Assembly: GCA_949282265.1 (NCBI GenBank)
Contig: CASDOZ010000013.1
Coordinates: forward strand, 1-64,000
Source: an uncultured Bacteroidales bacterium
GTDB lineage: Bacteria > Bacteroidota > Bacteroidia > Bacteroidales > Paludibacteraceae
DNA: 64,000 nt
Direction: 5' to 3'
The position numbers were made by a program, and so were the translations under genes. The notes under the pieces are model-generated. The model saw only the letters and a list, made by a program, of their open reading frames with translations, was not told the DNA's origin and ran no database searches. This document shows, piece after piece, positions 26,097-33,381 of the stretch. How positions within the stretch are numbered: position 1 is the first letter of the stretch; each line of letters begins with the position of its first letter.

Positions 26097-27817
26097 ATAT
26101 GGGACGGAAAGTTTTTATTTCGGTGCTCGGCACCGGGTTTTATACCACATGCAGTTATGCCAGCGATGGTTTTTGTTCGACAGCCACCCGTTTTGTCCAG
26201 CTGGCCACTTTGGAGCGGCTGCAAAGCATTGTGCCTTGGACGGGGGATGACAGGTTGTTTTTCCTGCTTACGGACAAGGCGCGCAAGGACAATTGGGAAA
26301 CTTCCGCAAGCGGCCGGCGCCGGTGTCCCTGGAGCGGTTTGGAAGAGGAATACGTCGGACTGAAGGATGAGCTGGGAAAAATGAACCTTGCAGCCGGTAT
26401 TTGCGATGTGGATATACCCGAAGGGAAGAATGAGGCGGAGATGTGGGAGATATTCAACAAGTTGTTTTCCCAGATAGAGGAAGGAGATGAGCTGTATGTG
26501 GACATAACCCACAGTTTCAGGTATCTGCCCATGATGCTCCTTGTTTTTTGCAATTATGCCAAGTTTTTGAAAGGGACGCATACGTGTTCCATAAGCTACG
26601 GCAACTGGGAAAACCGGGACAGGGAAACGGAAACGGCACCTTTTGTGGATTTGCTGTCGTTGTCGGCGTTGCAGGACTGGACATACGCCGCCGCCAACTA
26701 TTTAGACAACGGTAACCCGCAACAGTTGGTTGCGCTGGGCAAGGATACGCTGAAGCCGATTTTGCAGGCAGCGCAGGGTAGCAATCCGGATGCCAGTGCG
26801 TTGGGGCGTTTTATCAAGTATTTGCCAATGGTGATTGATGAAATGCGTACATGCAGGGGCATCAGCCTGGTAAAAGCCACCAACATAGGGCGGATGAAAA
26901 AGGAGGCGGACAATATGGGGCAGCCTTTTATTACGCCTTTTGTGCCGGTGTTTGAGAAAATAAAGTCCAATTTCAGCGGATTTGACGTGCAAGCCAATCC
27001 GCAGAACGGTTTCCGGGCTGCCGAGTGGTGTTTGCAGAACGGGTTGTACCAGCAGGCCCTGACCCTTATGTATGAAAACATGGTTACCCTGATTTGCATG
27101 GAAGAAGGCTTGGACTGGGAACATGAGGAAGGCCGCAACCTGGTGGGCAATGCTTTCAAGTTTTATCAGGAAAACACTCCGGAGGAAAAATGGGTGTTGG
27201 CAAAGGACCCGGCAAACCCTTGTCCGGCCGACAAGGCTGCCCGGGTGAAAATGCTTATGGAAAATGCCGATTTGCGCGCGTTGGCTGGCCTGTTTGCCAA
27301 TATCCGCAACACGCGGAATGATGTGAACCACTCGGGCATGCGGAACAATCCGATGAGTGTGGAACGTTTGAAGAACAACATAAAGGGTTATTTTAAGGAG
27401 CTGGAAGATGTTTGCGTGCGTATGCCGGAAGTCCGCAGGGAGGAGAAGCCGAAATTGTTTGTGAACCTGAGCAACCACCCGAGCGGGCAATGGACAGAAA
27501 CGCAACTGGCTGCGGCGCGGATTTATGGTGAAATCAGGGATATGCCTTTCCCGAATGTGCCAGACGAGGCGGATGAGGCCGATATGGATATGCTTGCCGG
27601 AGAGTATATAGGGCTGGTGCTTGCTTTGGGACGGGAGTATGACCTGACGGTGCATGTAATGGGCGAGATGGTGCTGACCTGCCGGATAGTGCAGGCGTTG
27701 CTTGCCGAGGGAATACGTTGCGTGGCTTCCACGACGGAACGTCTGGTCGTTGAAAAGGGAAACGACGTAAAGGAAGTTTCGTTCCGTTTCCGAAGGTTCA
27801 GGGAATATCTTTCTTGA
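26093..27817 (+). CDS. Csx1-family CARF-HEPN RNase with an extra C-terminal domain
   Basis: 574 residues, longer than usual Csx1/Csx2 (about 430-460). CARF domain: N-terminal KVFISVLGTGFYTTCSY and the DxTH signature DITHSFRYLP (D137, T139, H140). A helical linker leads to the HEPN RNase site R408-NDVN-H413 (Rx4H) in TRNDVNHSGMRNN. Residues about 450-574 form an additional alpha/beta domain: KLFVNLSNHPSGQW, then GEIRDMPFPNV, VHVMGEMVLTC, and GIRCVASTTERLV, ending FRFRRFREYLS. The SNHP...HVMGE...ASTTER pattern recalls small stand-alone proteins found near type III loci and, more loosely, FSHP-type ring-nuclease families (Csx15-like). A cOA-degrading or -sensing role for it is inference. The 3' end of this gene is duplicated at 30355-30465. 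Confidence 0.85.
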   Translation: MNMGRKVFISVLGTGFYTTCSYASDGFCSTATRFVQLATLERLQSIVPWTGDDRLFFLLTDKARKDNWETSASGRRRCPWSGLEEEYVGLKDELGKMNLAAGICDVDIPEGKNEAEMWEIFNKLFSQIEEGDELYVDITHSFRYLPMMLLVFCNYAKFLKGTHTCSISYGNWENRDRETETAPFVDLLSLSALQDWTYAAANYLDNGNPQQLVALGKDTLKPILQAAQGSNPDASALGRFIKYLPMVIDEMRTCRGISLVKATNIGRMKKEADNMGQPFITPFVPVFEKIKSNFSGFDVQANPQNGFRAAEWCLQNGLYQQALTLMYENMVTLICMEEGLDWEHEEGRNLVGNAFKFYQENTPEEKWVLAKDPANPCPADKAARVKMLMENADLRALAGLFANIRNTRNDVNHSGMRNNPMSVERLKNNIKGYFKELEDVCVRMPEVRREEKPKLFVNLSNHPSGQWTETQLAAARIYGEIRDMPFPNVPDEADEADMDMLAGEYIGLVLALGREYDLTVHVMGEMVLTCRIVQALLAEGIRCVASTTERLVVEKGNDVKEVSFRFRRFREYLS

Positions 27818-27847
27818 TAGCTGTATATAAGCATTTTACGTTCTTTG
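27707..27847 (+). repeat. Direct repeat copy 1: csx1 3' end plus leader start
   Basis: 141 nt covering the last 36 codons of the csx1-family gene, its stop and 30 nt of leader. It recurs at 30355-30495 with a single mismatch noted (C to T, TGGTCGTTG versus TGGTTGTTG). Similarity stops abruptly on both sides, at GAGGGAATACG and at TTCTTTG. Confidence 0.95.
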
Positions 27848-27858
27848 GCTATTCTAAA
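27818..27858 (+). promoter_or_regulatory. Leader of CRISPR array 1 (shortened)
   Basis: 41 nt between the csx1-family stop and the first repeat. The first 30 nt are identical to the leader of array 2; the next 11 nt (GCTATTCTAAA) differ and replace the 38 nt found there. This array therefore seems to have lost the repeat-proximal leader part, where Cas1-Cas2 integration normally depends on conserved sequence. Residual leader TTCTTTG resembles half a -7 box. Confidence 0.6.
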
Positions 27859-28925
27859 CTCAGAAACCATCTTCCACTAAAACAAGGATTAAGACTGCCC
27901 CCATTGGCAGCTTTAACCTCTTCCAACGTGAAGGCTCAGAAACCATCTTCCACTAAAACAAGGATTAAGACTCAAAAAAACCGATTAAATTTTCTGTTTT
28001 CATTGTCTCAGAAACCATCTTCCACTAAAACAAGGATTAAGATCCACATCTGGCATCCTGCCAGTCATCGTAAGTCCCTTTCAAAGTCGATTTCCACTAA
28101 AACAAGGATTAAGACCGTTCAATACCGACCATGTGCTATAACGGCCGGATTCTCAGAAACCATCTTCCACTAAAACAAGGATTAAGACTGCAGGAGTTGC
28201 ATTTGTTCAATACTCAATACTTGTTCTCATAGACTATTTTCCATTAAAACAAGGATTAAGACGCCTCTTGGCCTTTCTCGCTGAATGAATTCTTGATTTC
28301 TCATAGACTATTTTCCATTAAAACAAGGATTAAGACTCGTTGTACTTTACCGGCACGCTAATGTTTTTTCCTCATAGACTATTTTCCATTAAAACAAGGA
28401 TTAAGACTTCTTTTCGCAAAACTCTAAAAACTGATTTATGTTCTCATAGACTATTTTCCATTAAAACAAGGATTAAGACACATAGCCTCCAATCTTCCCA
28501 CACAGGAAGAAGCTCTCTCATAGACTATTTTCCATTAAAACAAGGATTAAGACTAAGCGGCCTTTGCAGACATGGTGTTTGTTTTAATGGTCTCAGAAAC
28601 CATCTTCCACTAAAACAAGGATTAAGACCGCATTGCCGAAGCAACGTTAGTATTACATTCGATTACTCAGAAACCATCTTCCACTAAAACAAGGATTAAG
28701 ACAGAATTGCTCGACGTTCTTCAAATTGAAGTAGCCTTCTCAGAAACCATCTTCCACTAAAACAAGGATTAAGACATAAAGCTCCGTACTTTATATGTTG
28801 GTAGTCTGTCGGCTCAGAAACCATCTTCCACTAAAACAAGGATTAAGACTTAAATTCTCTGTTTTCATTGTGATTGATTGATTAAAGACTCAGAAACCAT
28901 CTTCTACTAAAACAAGGATTAATAT
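27859..28925 (+). CRISPR. CRISPR array 1: 15 repeats, 14 spacers, two repeat types
   Basis: 37-nt repeats, all ending AACAAGGATTAAGAC except degenerate ones, spacers 34-39 nt. Repeats 1, 2, 5 and 11-14 are the standard type (starting CTCAGAAACC); repeats 6-10 (28226, 28300, 28371, 28443, 28517) are a second type (starting CTCATAGACT) with five substitutions, at repeat positions 5, 7, 10, 13 and 19. Repeat 3 (28007-28043) has its last base changed to T; repeat 4 (28079-28115) has a scrambled 5' half; repeat 15 (28889-28925) has an internal change and ends in AATAT, marking the leader-distal end. The 3' 18 nt, which give the crRNA handle, are the same in both types. Transcription is expected on the plus strand. 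Confidence 0.97.
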
Positions 28926-29293
28926 GCAACTCCACGGGATGCCGGCCTGGTGGGCGTCATGAGGTTTGGCGGGTATAGGGGATTGGTTTTTAATAAATTG
29001 CAACATGTTTCGTGGCATAAGGGTAAACCAGCATCTGCCTTATACATGGCATGATAGAAGGTATCAGACATTGCTGTTATCTTGTTAGCTGTCGAACAAG
29101 GTGTGTCGGAAGAACGGAATTTTTAATGCAATATAGCCAATAGTGCGAATTTACGATATTATATTTTTTCATATTTTTGTCGCTGGATATGGAGAATTTC
29201 TATCAAGGAACTTTTGCAACGACGGGGTGCTATGTGCTATGATAATACGATTCATAATTGCCAAGTTTGTGTTGTTTTAAATATGGTAAAATA
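28926..29293. other. Region between array 1 and the rhuM gene
   Basis: 368 nt with no credible gene. A -7 box TATTTTTG is at 29172-29179 and is followed by an ATG at 29189 opening only a 17-codon frame. The rest shows no repeat remnant, no IS end and no target-site duplication that I could see. Confidence 0.6.
29172..29179 (+). promoter_or_regulatory. -7 box upstream of the rhuM-family gene
   Basis: TATTTTTG, 114 nt upstream of the chosen ATG; no -33 TTG at the right distance. Confidence 0.35.
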
Positions 29294-30274
29294 ATGGAAG
29301 ACAATAAAATACTTATCTATCAAGATGATAACGAGATAACACGCGTGTCCGTCCGTTTTGCAGACGAAGATTTGTGGCTTACCCAGAATCAATTAGCCGA
29401 TATATATGACACGACACAGCAGAATATTGCGCAGCATATTGCCAATATATACCGCGATAATGAACTGGATGAAGCAACTCACAAGAAATTCTTGTTAGTT
29501 CAAACCGAAGGATCGCGTCAGGTGAAACGCAATATCGACCATTACAACCTCGATATGATTATCGCGTTGGGCTATCGTGTCCAGTCGCAGATTGCCACAC
29601 GCTTTCGTCGCTGGGCTACGCAAAGACTCCACGAGTACATACAAAAGGGGTTTGCAATGGATGATGAACGGCTTAAACAGGGTGGCAACCGCTACTTCCG
29701 CGAACTCTTGCAACGCATTCGGGATATTCGCAGCAGCGAACGCAATTTTTATCAGCAGGTTACGGACATTTATGCAACCGCTGTTGATTACGACCCTCGT
29801 AGCGATATGACCAAAACTTTCTTTGCTACCGTTCAGAACAAGTTGCATTATGCTGTCCATGAAAATACCGCTGCCGAGGTAATCTATAATCGGGTGGACA
29901 GTGAAAAACCCTTTGTCGGAATGACGAACTTCAAAGGCAACTATGTGACCAAAGACGATGTGAAAATTGCCAAGAATTATCTATCGGAGATAGAATTGCA
30001 GCGGTTGAATCTGCTTGTGTCTGGATTTTTGGATTTTGCTGAGTTTCAGGCGTTGGAGATGAATCCGATGACCATGAAAGATTGGATAGAGACGCTGGAT
30101 AATCAAATTATCGCCAACAAACGCAAGGTGTTGATAGGCAATGGAAATATTTCCCATAAAGAAGCGATGGAAAAGGCTCAAAAAGAATTCGAAATATACC
30201 GACAGCGCGAAATGAGTTTGTTTGAAAGCGATTTCGACCGAGTTATTAAAATGCTAAAAGAAAAGGATAAATAG
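29294..30274 (+). CDS. RhuM-family protein
   Basis: 326 residues from ATG 29294 (MEDNKILIYQDDN), where family similarity begins; the frame is open from 29258. The sequence fits the RhuM (Virulence_RhuM) family: RVSVRFADEDLWLTQNQLADIYDTTQQNIAQHI with a helix-turn-helix-like block (residues 18-50), KKFLLVQTEGSRQVKRNIDHYNLDMIIALGYRVQS and the RFRRWATQRLHEYIQKGF block, followed by a helical C-terminus. The molecular role of RhuM proteins is not established; they are common in defence islands and on mobile DNA and resemble phage antirepressor-type DNA-binding proteins. It lies between two CRISPR arrays, the second preceded by a duplicate of the csx1 end, so it probably arrived with a duplication or insertion event. 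Confidence 0.9.
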   Translation: MEDNKILIYQDDNEITRVSVRFADEDLWLTQNQLADIYDTTQQNIAQHIANIYRDNELDEATHKKFLLVQTEGSRQVKRNIDHYNLDMIIALGYRVQSQIATRFRRWATQRLHEYIQKGFAMDDERLKQGGNRYFRELLQRIRDIRSSERNFYQQVTDIYATAVDYDPRSDMTKTFFATVQNKLHYAVHENTAAEVIYNRVDSEKPFVGMTNFKGNYVTKDDVKIAKNYLSEIELQRLNLLVSGFLDFAEFQALEMNPMTMKDWIETLDNQIIANKRKVLIGNGNISHKEAMEKAQKEFEIYRQREMSLFESDFDRVIKMLKEKDK

Positions 30275-30354
30275 ATTTCGTGTGATTCGTGAGTTAATCT
30301 ACAATAACAGAATCCTGTCTGGGCAGGAACGGGTAGAGTGCTGCAAAATGTATT

Positions 30355-30465
30355 GAGGGAATACGTTGCGTGGCTTCCACGACGGAACGTCTGGTTGTTG
30401 AAAAGGGAAACGACGTAAAGGAAGTTTCGTTCCGTTTCCGAAGGTTCAGGGAATATCTTTCTTGA
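30355..30465 (+). pseudogene. Truncated 3' fragment of the csx1-family gene
   Basis: Encodes only the last 36 residues of the upstream Csx1-family protein (from EGIRCVASTTERLVVEKGN to the C-terminal FREYLS) and its stop; no start codon or promoter. It is the coding part of the 141-nt direct repeat and is almost certainly not translated as a protein. Confidence 0.9.
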
Positions 30466-30495
30466 TAGCTGTATATAAGCATTTTACGTTCTTTG
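30355..30495 (+). repeat. Direct repeat copy 2: csx1 3' end plus leader start
   Basis: 141 nt repeating 27707-27847 with one noted mismatch. The intervening unit (27848-30354, 2507 nt) holds array 1 and rhuM. The second copy is followed by a longer leader and a clean array. Confidence 0.95.
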
Positions 30496-30533
30496 ATAAT
30501 TGCCAAAATAATAGCGTTTTAAAATAAATTGCT
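30466..30533 (+). promoter_or_regulatory. Leader of CRISPR array 2
   Basis: 68 AT-rich nt between the csx1 fragment and the first repeat. The first 30 nt equal the leader of array 1, the following 38 nt (30496-30533) are unique to this copy and end AAATTG-CT just before the repeat. As the longer form next to an error-free array, this is the more likely functional leader. Confidence 0.6.
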
Positions 30534-31366
30534 CTCAGAAACCATCTTCCACTAAAACAAGGATTAAGACTTATCAACCGGCGGTCAAGGGTATAGACAA
30601 GTATTCTCAGAAACCATCTTCCACTAAAACAAGGATTAAGACTGTCGTAGTGGTGTACGTGCCATCGCTTTTTCGCACTCAGAAACCATCTTCCACTAAA
30701 ACAAGGATTAAGACTTTTCCCTGTAAATTCATAATTGTTAAATTTAATGCTCAGAAACCATCTTCCACTAAAACAAGGATTAAGACTCTTGGAATCCAAT
30801 CCCGTCTAATTCTGGTGCGTGCCTCAGAAACCATCTTCCACTAAAACAAGGATTAAGACCTTAGCCCCATGTTTTTTTTCATTGTACTCTTGCTGTCTCA
30901 GAAACCATCTTCCACTAAAACAAGGATTAAGACCTGTCCATAGCTCATCGTTCAAACGTTTTTCAAACAACTCAGAAACCATCTTCCACTAAAACAAGGA
31001 TTAAGACAATATTTTACGCGCCAAAAACTCAAATAGAGCTACCTCAGAAACCATCTTCCACTAAAACAAGGATTAAGACTTTCTTGCATCCACTTTTAAG
31101 CAGTTCTGCAACACTCAGAAACCATCTTCCACTAAAACAAGGATTAAGACTTTTCCAAATATGGCATTATTACCATTTGGAACAACTCAGAAACCATCTT
31201 CCACTAAAACAAGGATTAAGACCAACTTGGGAAGTTATTTTAGTTTTTTAATTAAAACTCAGAAACCATCTTCCACTAAAACAAGGATTAAGACTACTTC
31301 GTTTGTTGCGTTTTCGTTTTCAACAGTTTCTCAGAAACCATCTTCCACTAAAACAAGGATTAAGAC
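30534..31366 (+). CRISPR. CRISPR array 2: 12 identical repeats, 11 spacers
   Basis: Twelve 37-nt repeats at 30534, 30606, 30678, 30750, 30823, 30897, 30971, 31043, 31114, 31186, 31258 and 31330, all of the standard type (start CTCAGAAACC, end GGATTAAGAC) with no variation seen. Spacers are 34-37 nt. Even the leader-distal repeat is intact, unlike array 1, so this array looks younger or better maintained. Expected crRNA strand is plus, giving an ATTAAGAC handle. Confidence 0.98.
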
Positions 31367-31684
31367 ATAAGCGGTGTTGGCACTCAAAAGGTGGACAATC
31401 AAACTGTCAAAGTTCCTGCGCCTTGCATGTCCCACTTGTGCCATGTTTTTGAATCCGGCTTATCATTTGTTGAACTCATGTTTGTTTTACAGCAAAGCAT
31501 CAGAAAGTTTGCAGAAATTATCTGATATTCAAAATAATTCCGTAACTTTGTCCCCGGTGATCATGGCAATTATTGTTCGTAATTCTTTGTTTTTAGTACC
31601 ATAGAGATATGGCATTCTTTGTTGATTATCAAATTTTCAGCTACTTATAATCCTCTGAACTTACATTAATATAGGACTTAAAAT
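31367..31684. other. Region between array 2 and the second LRR gene
   Basis: 318 nt without a supportable gene. TAACTTTG at 31543-31550 is a good -7 box; an ATG at 31564 opens only 13 codons, so the box may instead drive the LRR gene with a leader of about 130 nt. No repeat remnant is visible after the last repeat. Confidence 0.55.
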
Positions 31685-33175
31685 ATGAAAAAATCTACAC
31701 GATTGTTTGTTGCCGGTGTCTTGACATTGTTTTGCGGCCGGATGTTTGCATTTGAATATCAAGGATTGAATTATTCTGTTTTGTCGGAAGAAAACATGAC
31801 GGTCAGCGTTTCCAAAGGCTCTGCCGATCCGGATGGTGCTCTGGTCATTCCTGAAAAGGTGTATGATGGTGATAAGGAATATACGGTGACTGAGGTTGCA
31901 GCACAGGGATTTACAAGGTGTCAGCAACTGACATCTGTTGAAATGCCAAATACAGTAACCGTACTGAATAATGATTGTTTCATGACGTGTACTGCGCTTA
32001 CGGATGTCGTCCTCTCAAACAGCCTGAAGACGATAGGCAGGTTTGCGTTCAACGGAAGCAAAATAAAATCCATAACATTGCCGGTGGCTTTGGAAAGCAT
32101 TGGAAATCAGGCTTTCTGCAATTGTTTTGATTTGAGGGAGTTTGTTATGGATGGCGCTGGGGAGTATTTCTCAGTCGAGGACGGTGTTTTATTCAATGCC
32201 GATAAGACAACGCTGGTTTCGTATCCGAATATGAAAGGCGATACCTATGTTATCCCTTCTTTTGTAACAACAATTGGTGAGAATGCTTTCTATTCCTGCC
32301 GTGCTCTCAAATCTGTTACTGTTGGCGATAATGTGAAATCCGTACTTCAAGGTGCATTCTACAACTGTGTTGCGCTGGAGCAGATTGTTTTGCCAAACAC
32401 AGTGACAACATTGGAAGACTGGGTGTTTGCCTATTGCTATGCTTTGAAGTCGGCTGTTTTGCCGGACGGTATTACTGCCATAGGCAATGACTTGTTTGCC
32501 GGCTGTAGTCTTCTTGAATCAATTGATATACCAGAAAGCGTTACAAGTATTGGCGGTCAGGCTTTTCACAGCTGCGCATCATTGAAAAGCGTTGGCTGGA
32601 GCAAGAATATAGAAATTGTCGGTTTCGAAGCGTTTTCCGGTTGCAAGTCACTGACAGAGATGGTCCTTTCTTCTCCTGTAACTGAAATTGGTCGGGAAGC
32701 GTTCTACGGTTGTGCCGGCATGAAGAAGCTGGTGTTGCCAGCCGAGCTTGAATATTTGGCAGATGCGATTATCCTTGAGTGTGTTGAACTGGATACTGTT
32801 GTATGTTATGCAACCGTACCTCCTTCATGCGCTCAATGGGTGTTTGAGGGGCTTCCTGAAAACTGCAAACTTTATGTGCCAGAGAACACAATGGAAGATT
32901 ATTCAAAGGCTTCCGGTTGGAACAAGTTCAAATATATATATGAAATAAAATCCACCGGAATAGAATCAACCCAATATGATTCGTTCAGCATCTATGCGGC
33001 CGGACGTACTCTTGTTGTTGATAATTTGCCTGCTCCTGAAACAGTAACTGTTTATAATCTGAATGGTTGCAAGGTTGCAGAGTTTATGGCTGTGCCTGGT
33101 CGCAACAGAATGGAACTGGATGCTGGACTTTATGTTGTCCGTTGCGCAGGAAAGAGTGCAAAGGTTGTGCTTTGA
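31685..33175 (+). CDS. BspA-like leucine-rich-repeat surface protein with T9SS-like tail
   Basis: 496 residues. Signal peptide MKKSTRLFVAGVLTLFCGRMFA, then about 13 LRR_5/BspA repeats (pattern AFxxCxxLxxVxLPxxVxxIG), then a C-terminal region (SFSIYAAGRTLVVDNLPAPETVTVYNLNG...GLYVVRCAGKSAKVVL) of the T9SS type A sorting kind. It is a shorter paralogue of the protein at 2245-5784; both share the ending xYVVRCAGxSxKxx. Export through T9SS and surface exposure are likely; ligand unknown. The gene sits between the CRISPR arrays and the restriction-modification operon and has its own terminator hairpin at 33320-33356 shared with the convergent operon. Confidence 0.9.
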   Translation: MKKSTRLFVAGVLTLFCGRMFAFEYQGLNYSVLSEENMTVSVSKGSADPDGALVIPEKVYDGDKEYTVTEVAAQGFTRCQQLTSVEMPNTVTVLNNDCFMTCTALTDVVLSNSLKTIGRFAFNGSKIKSITLPVALESIGNQAFCNCFDLREFVMDGAGEYFSVEDGVLFNADKTTLVSYPNMKGDTYVIPSFVTTIGENAFYSCRALKSVTVGDNVKSVLQGAFYNCVALEQIVLPNTVTTLEDWVFAYCYALKSAVLPDGITAIGNDLFAGCSLLESIDIPESVTSIGGQAFHSCASLKSVGWSKNIEIVGFEAFSGCKSLTEMVLSSPVTEIGREAFYGCAGMKKLVLPAELEYLADAIILECVELDTVVCYATVPPSCAQWVFEGLPENCKLYVPENTMEDYSKASGWNKFKYIYEIKSTGIESTQYDSFSIYAAGRTLVVDNLPAPETVTVYNLNGCKVAEFMAVPGRNRMELDAGLYVVRCAGKSAKVVL

Positions 33176-33319
33176 CCGTTGTTTGTTTGGGCCTAATATG
33201 GAATCCGGTAATTTGTAAAGGTATTCATATCTTCGTATTAAAAACATCTTTCTTTTGTTTCGATAGACTGGCTATTGACTCAAAAAAAGGAGTGTATTGG
33301 ATTTTATAAAGTTTTTGTC

Positions 33320-33356
33320 GGTACTGATTTCGTGGATAATATCCGGAATCAGTACC
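33320..33356. terminator. Bidirectional hairpin between convergent genes
   Basis: GGTACTGATT (33320-33329) / AATCAGTACC (33347-33356), 10-bp perfect stem with 17-nt loop, followed by GTTTCATTT on the plus strand. It lies between the LRR gene and the convergent methyltransferase gene. Confidence 0.7.
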
Positions 33357-33381
33357 GTTTCATTTCTATGAAATCCCCGTT

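Noticed and set aside
27440..27817. Naming the extra C-terminal domain of the Csx1-family protein Csx15, Csx16 or Csx20
   Set aside because: The visible motifs (SNHPS, HVMGE, ASTTER) do not match my memory of those families well enough; a profile search would be needed.
28926..30354. Transposon or IS element carrying rhuM
   Set aside because: No transposase, terminal inverted repeat or target-site duplication is visible; only the duplicated csx1/leader segment flanks the interval.
27814..31370. Open frames across both CRISPR arrays with repeating peptide SSTKTRIKT or SLNPCFSGR
   Set aside because: They are just translations of the 37-nt repeats in two directions; no real coding sequence.
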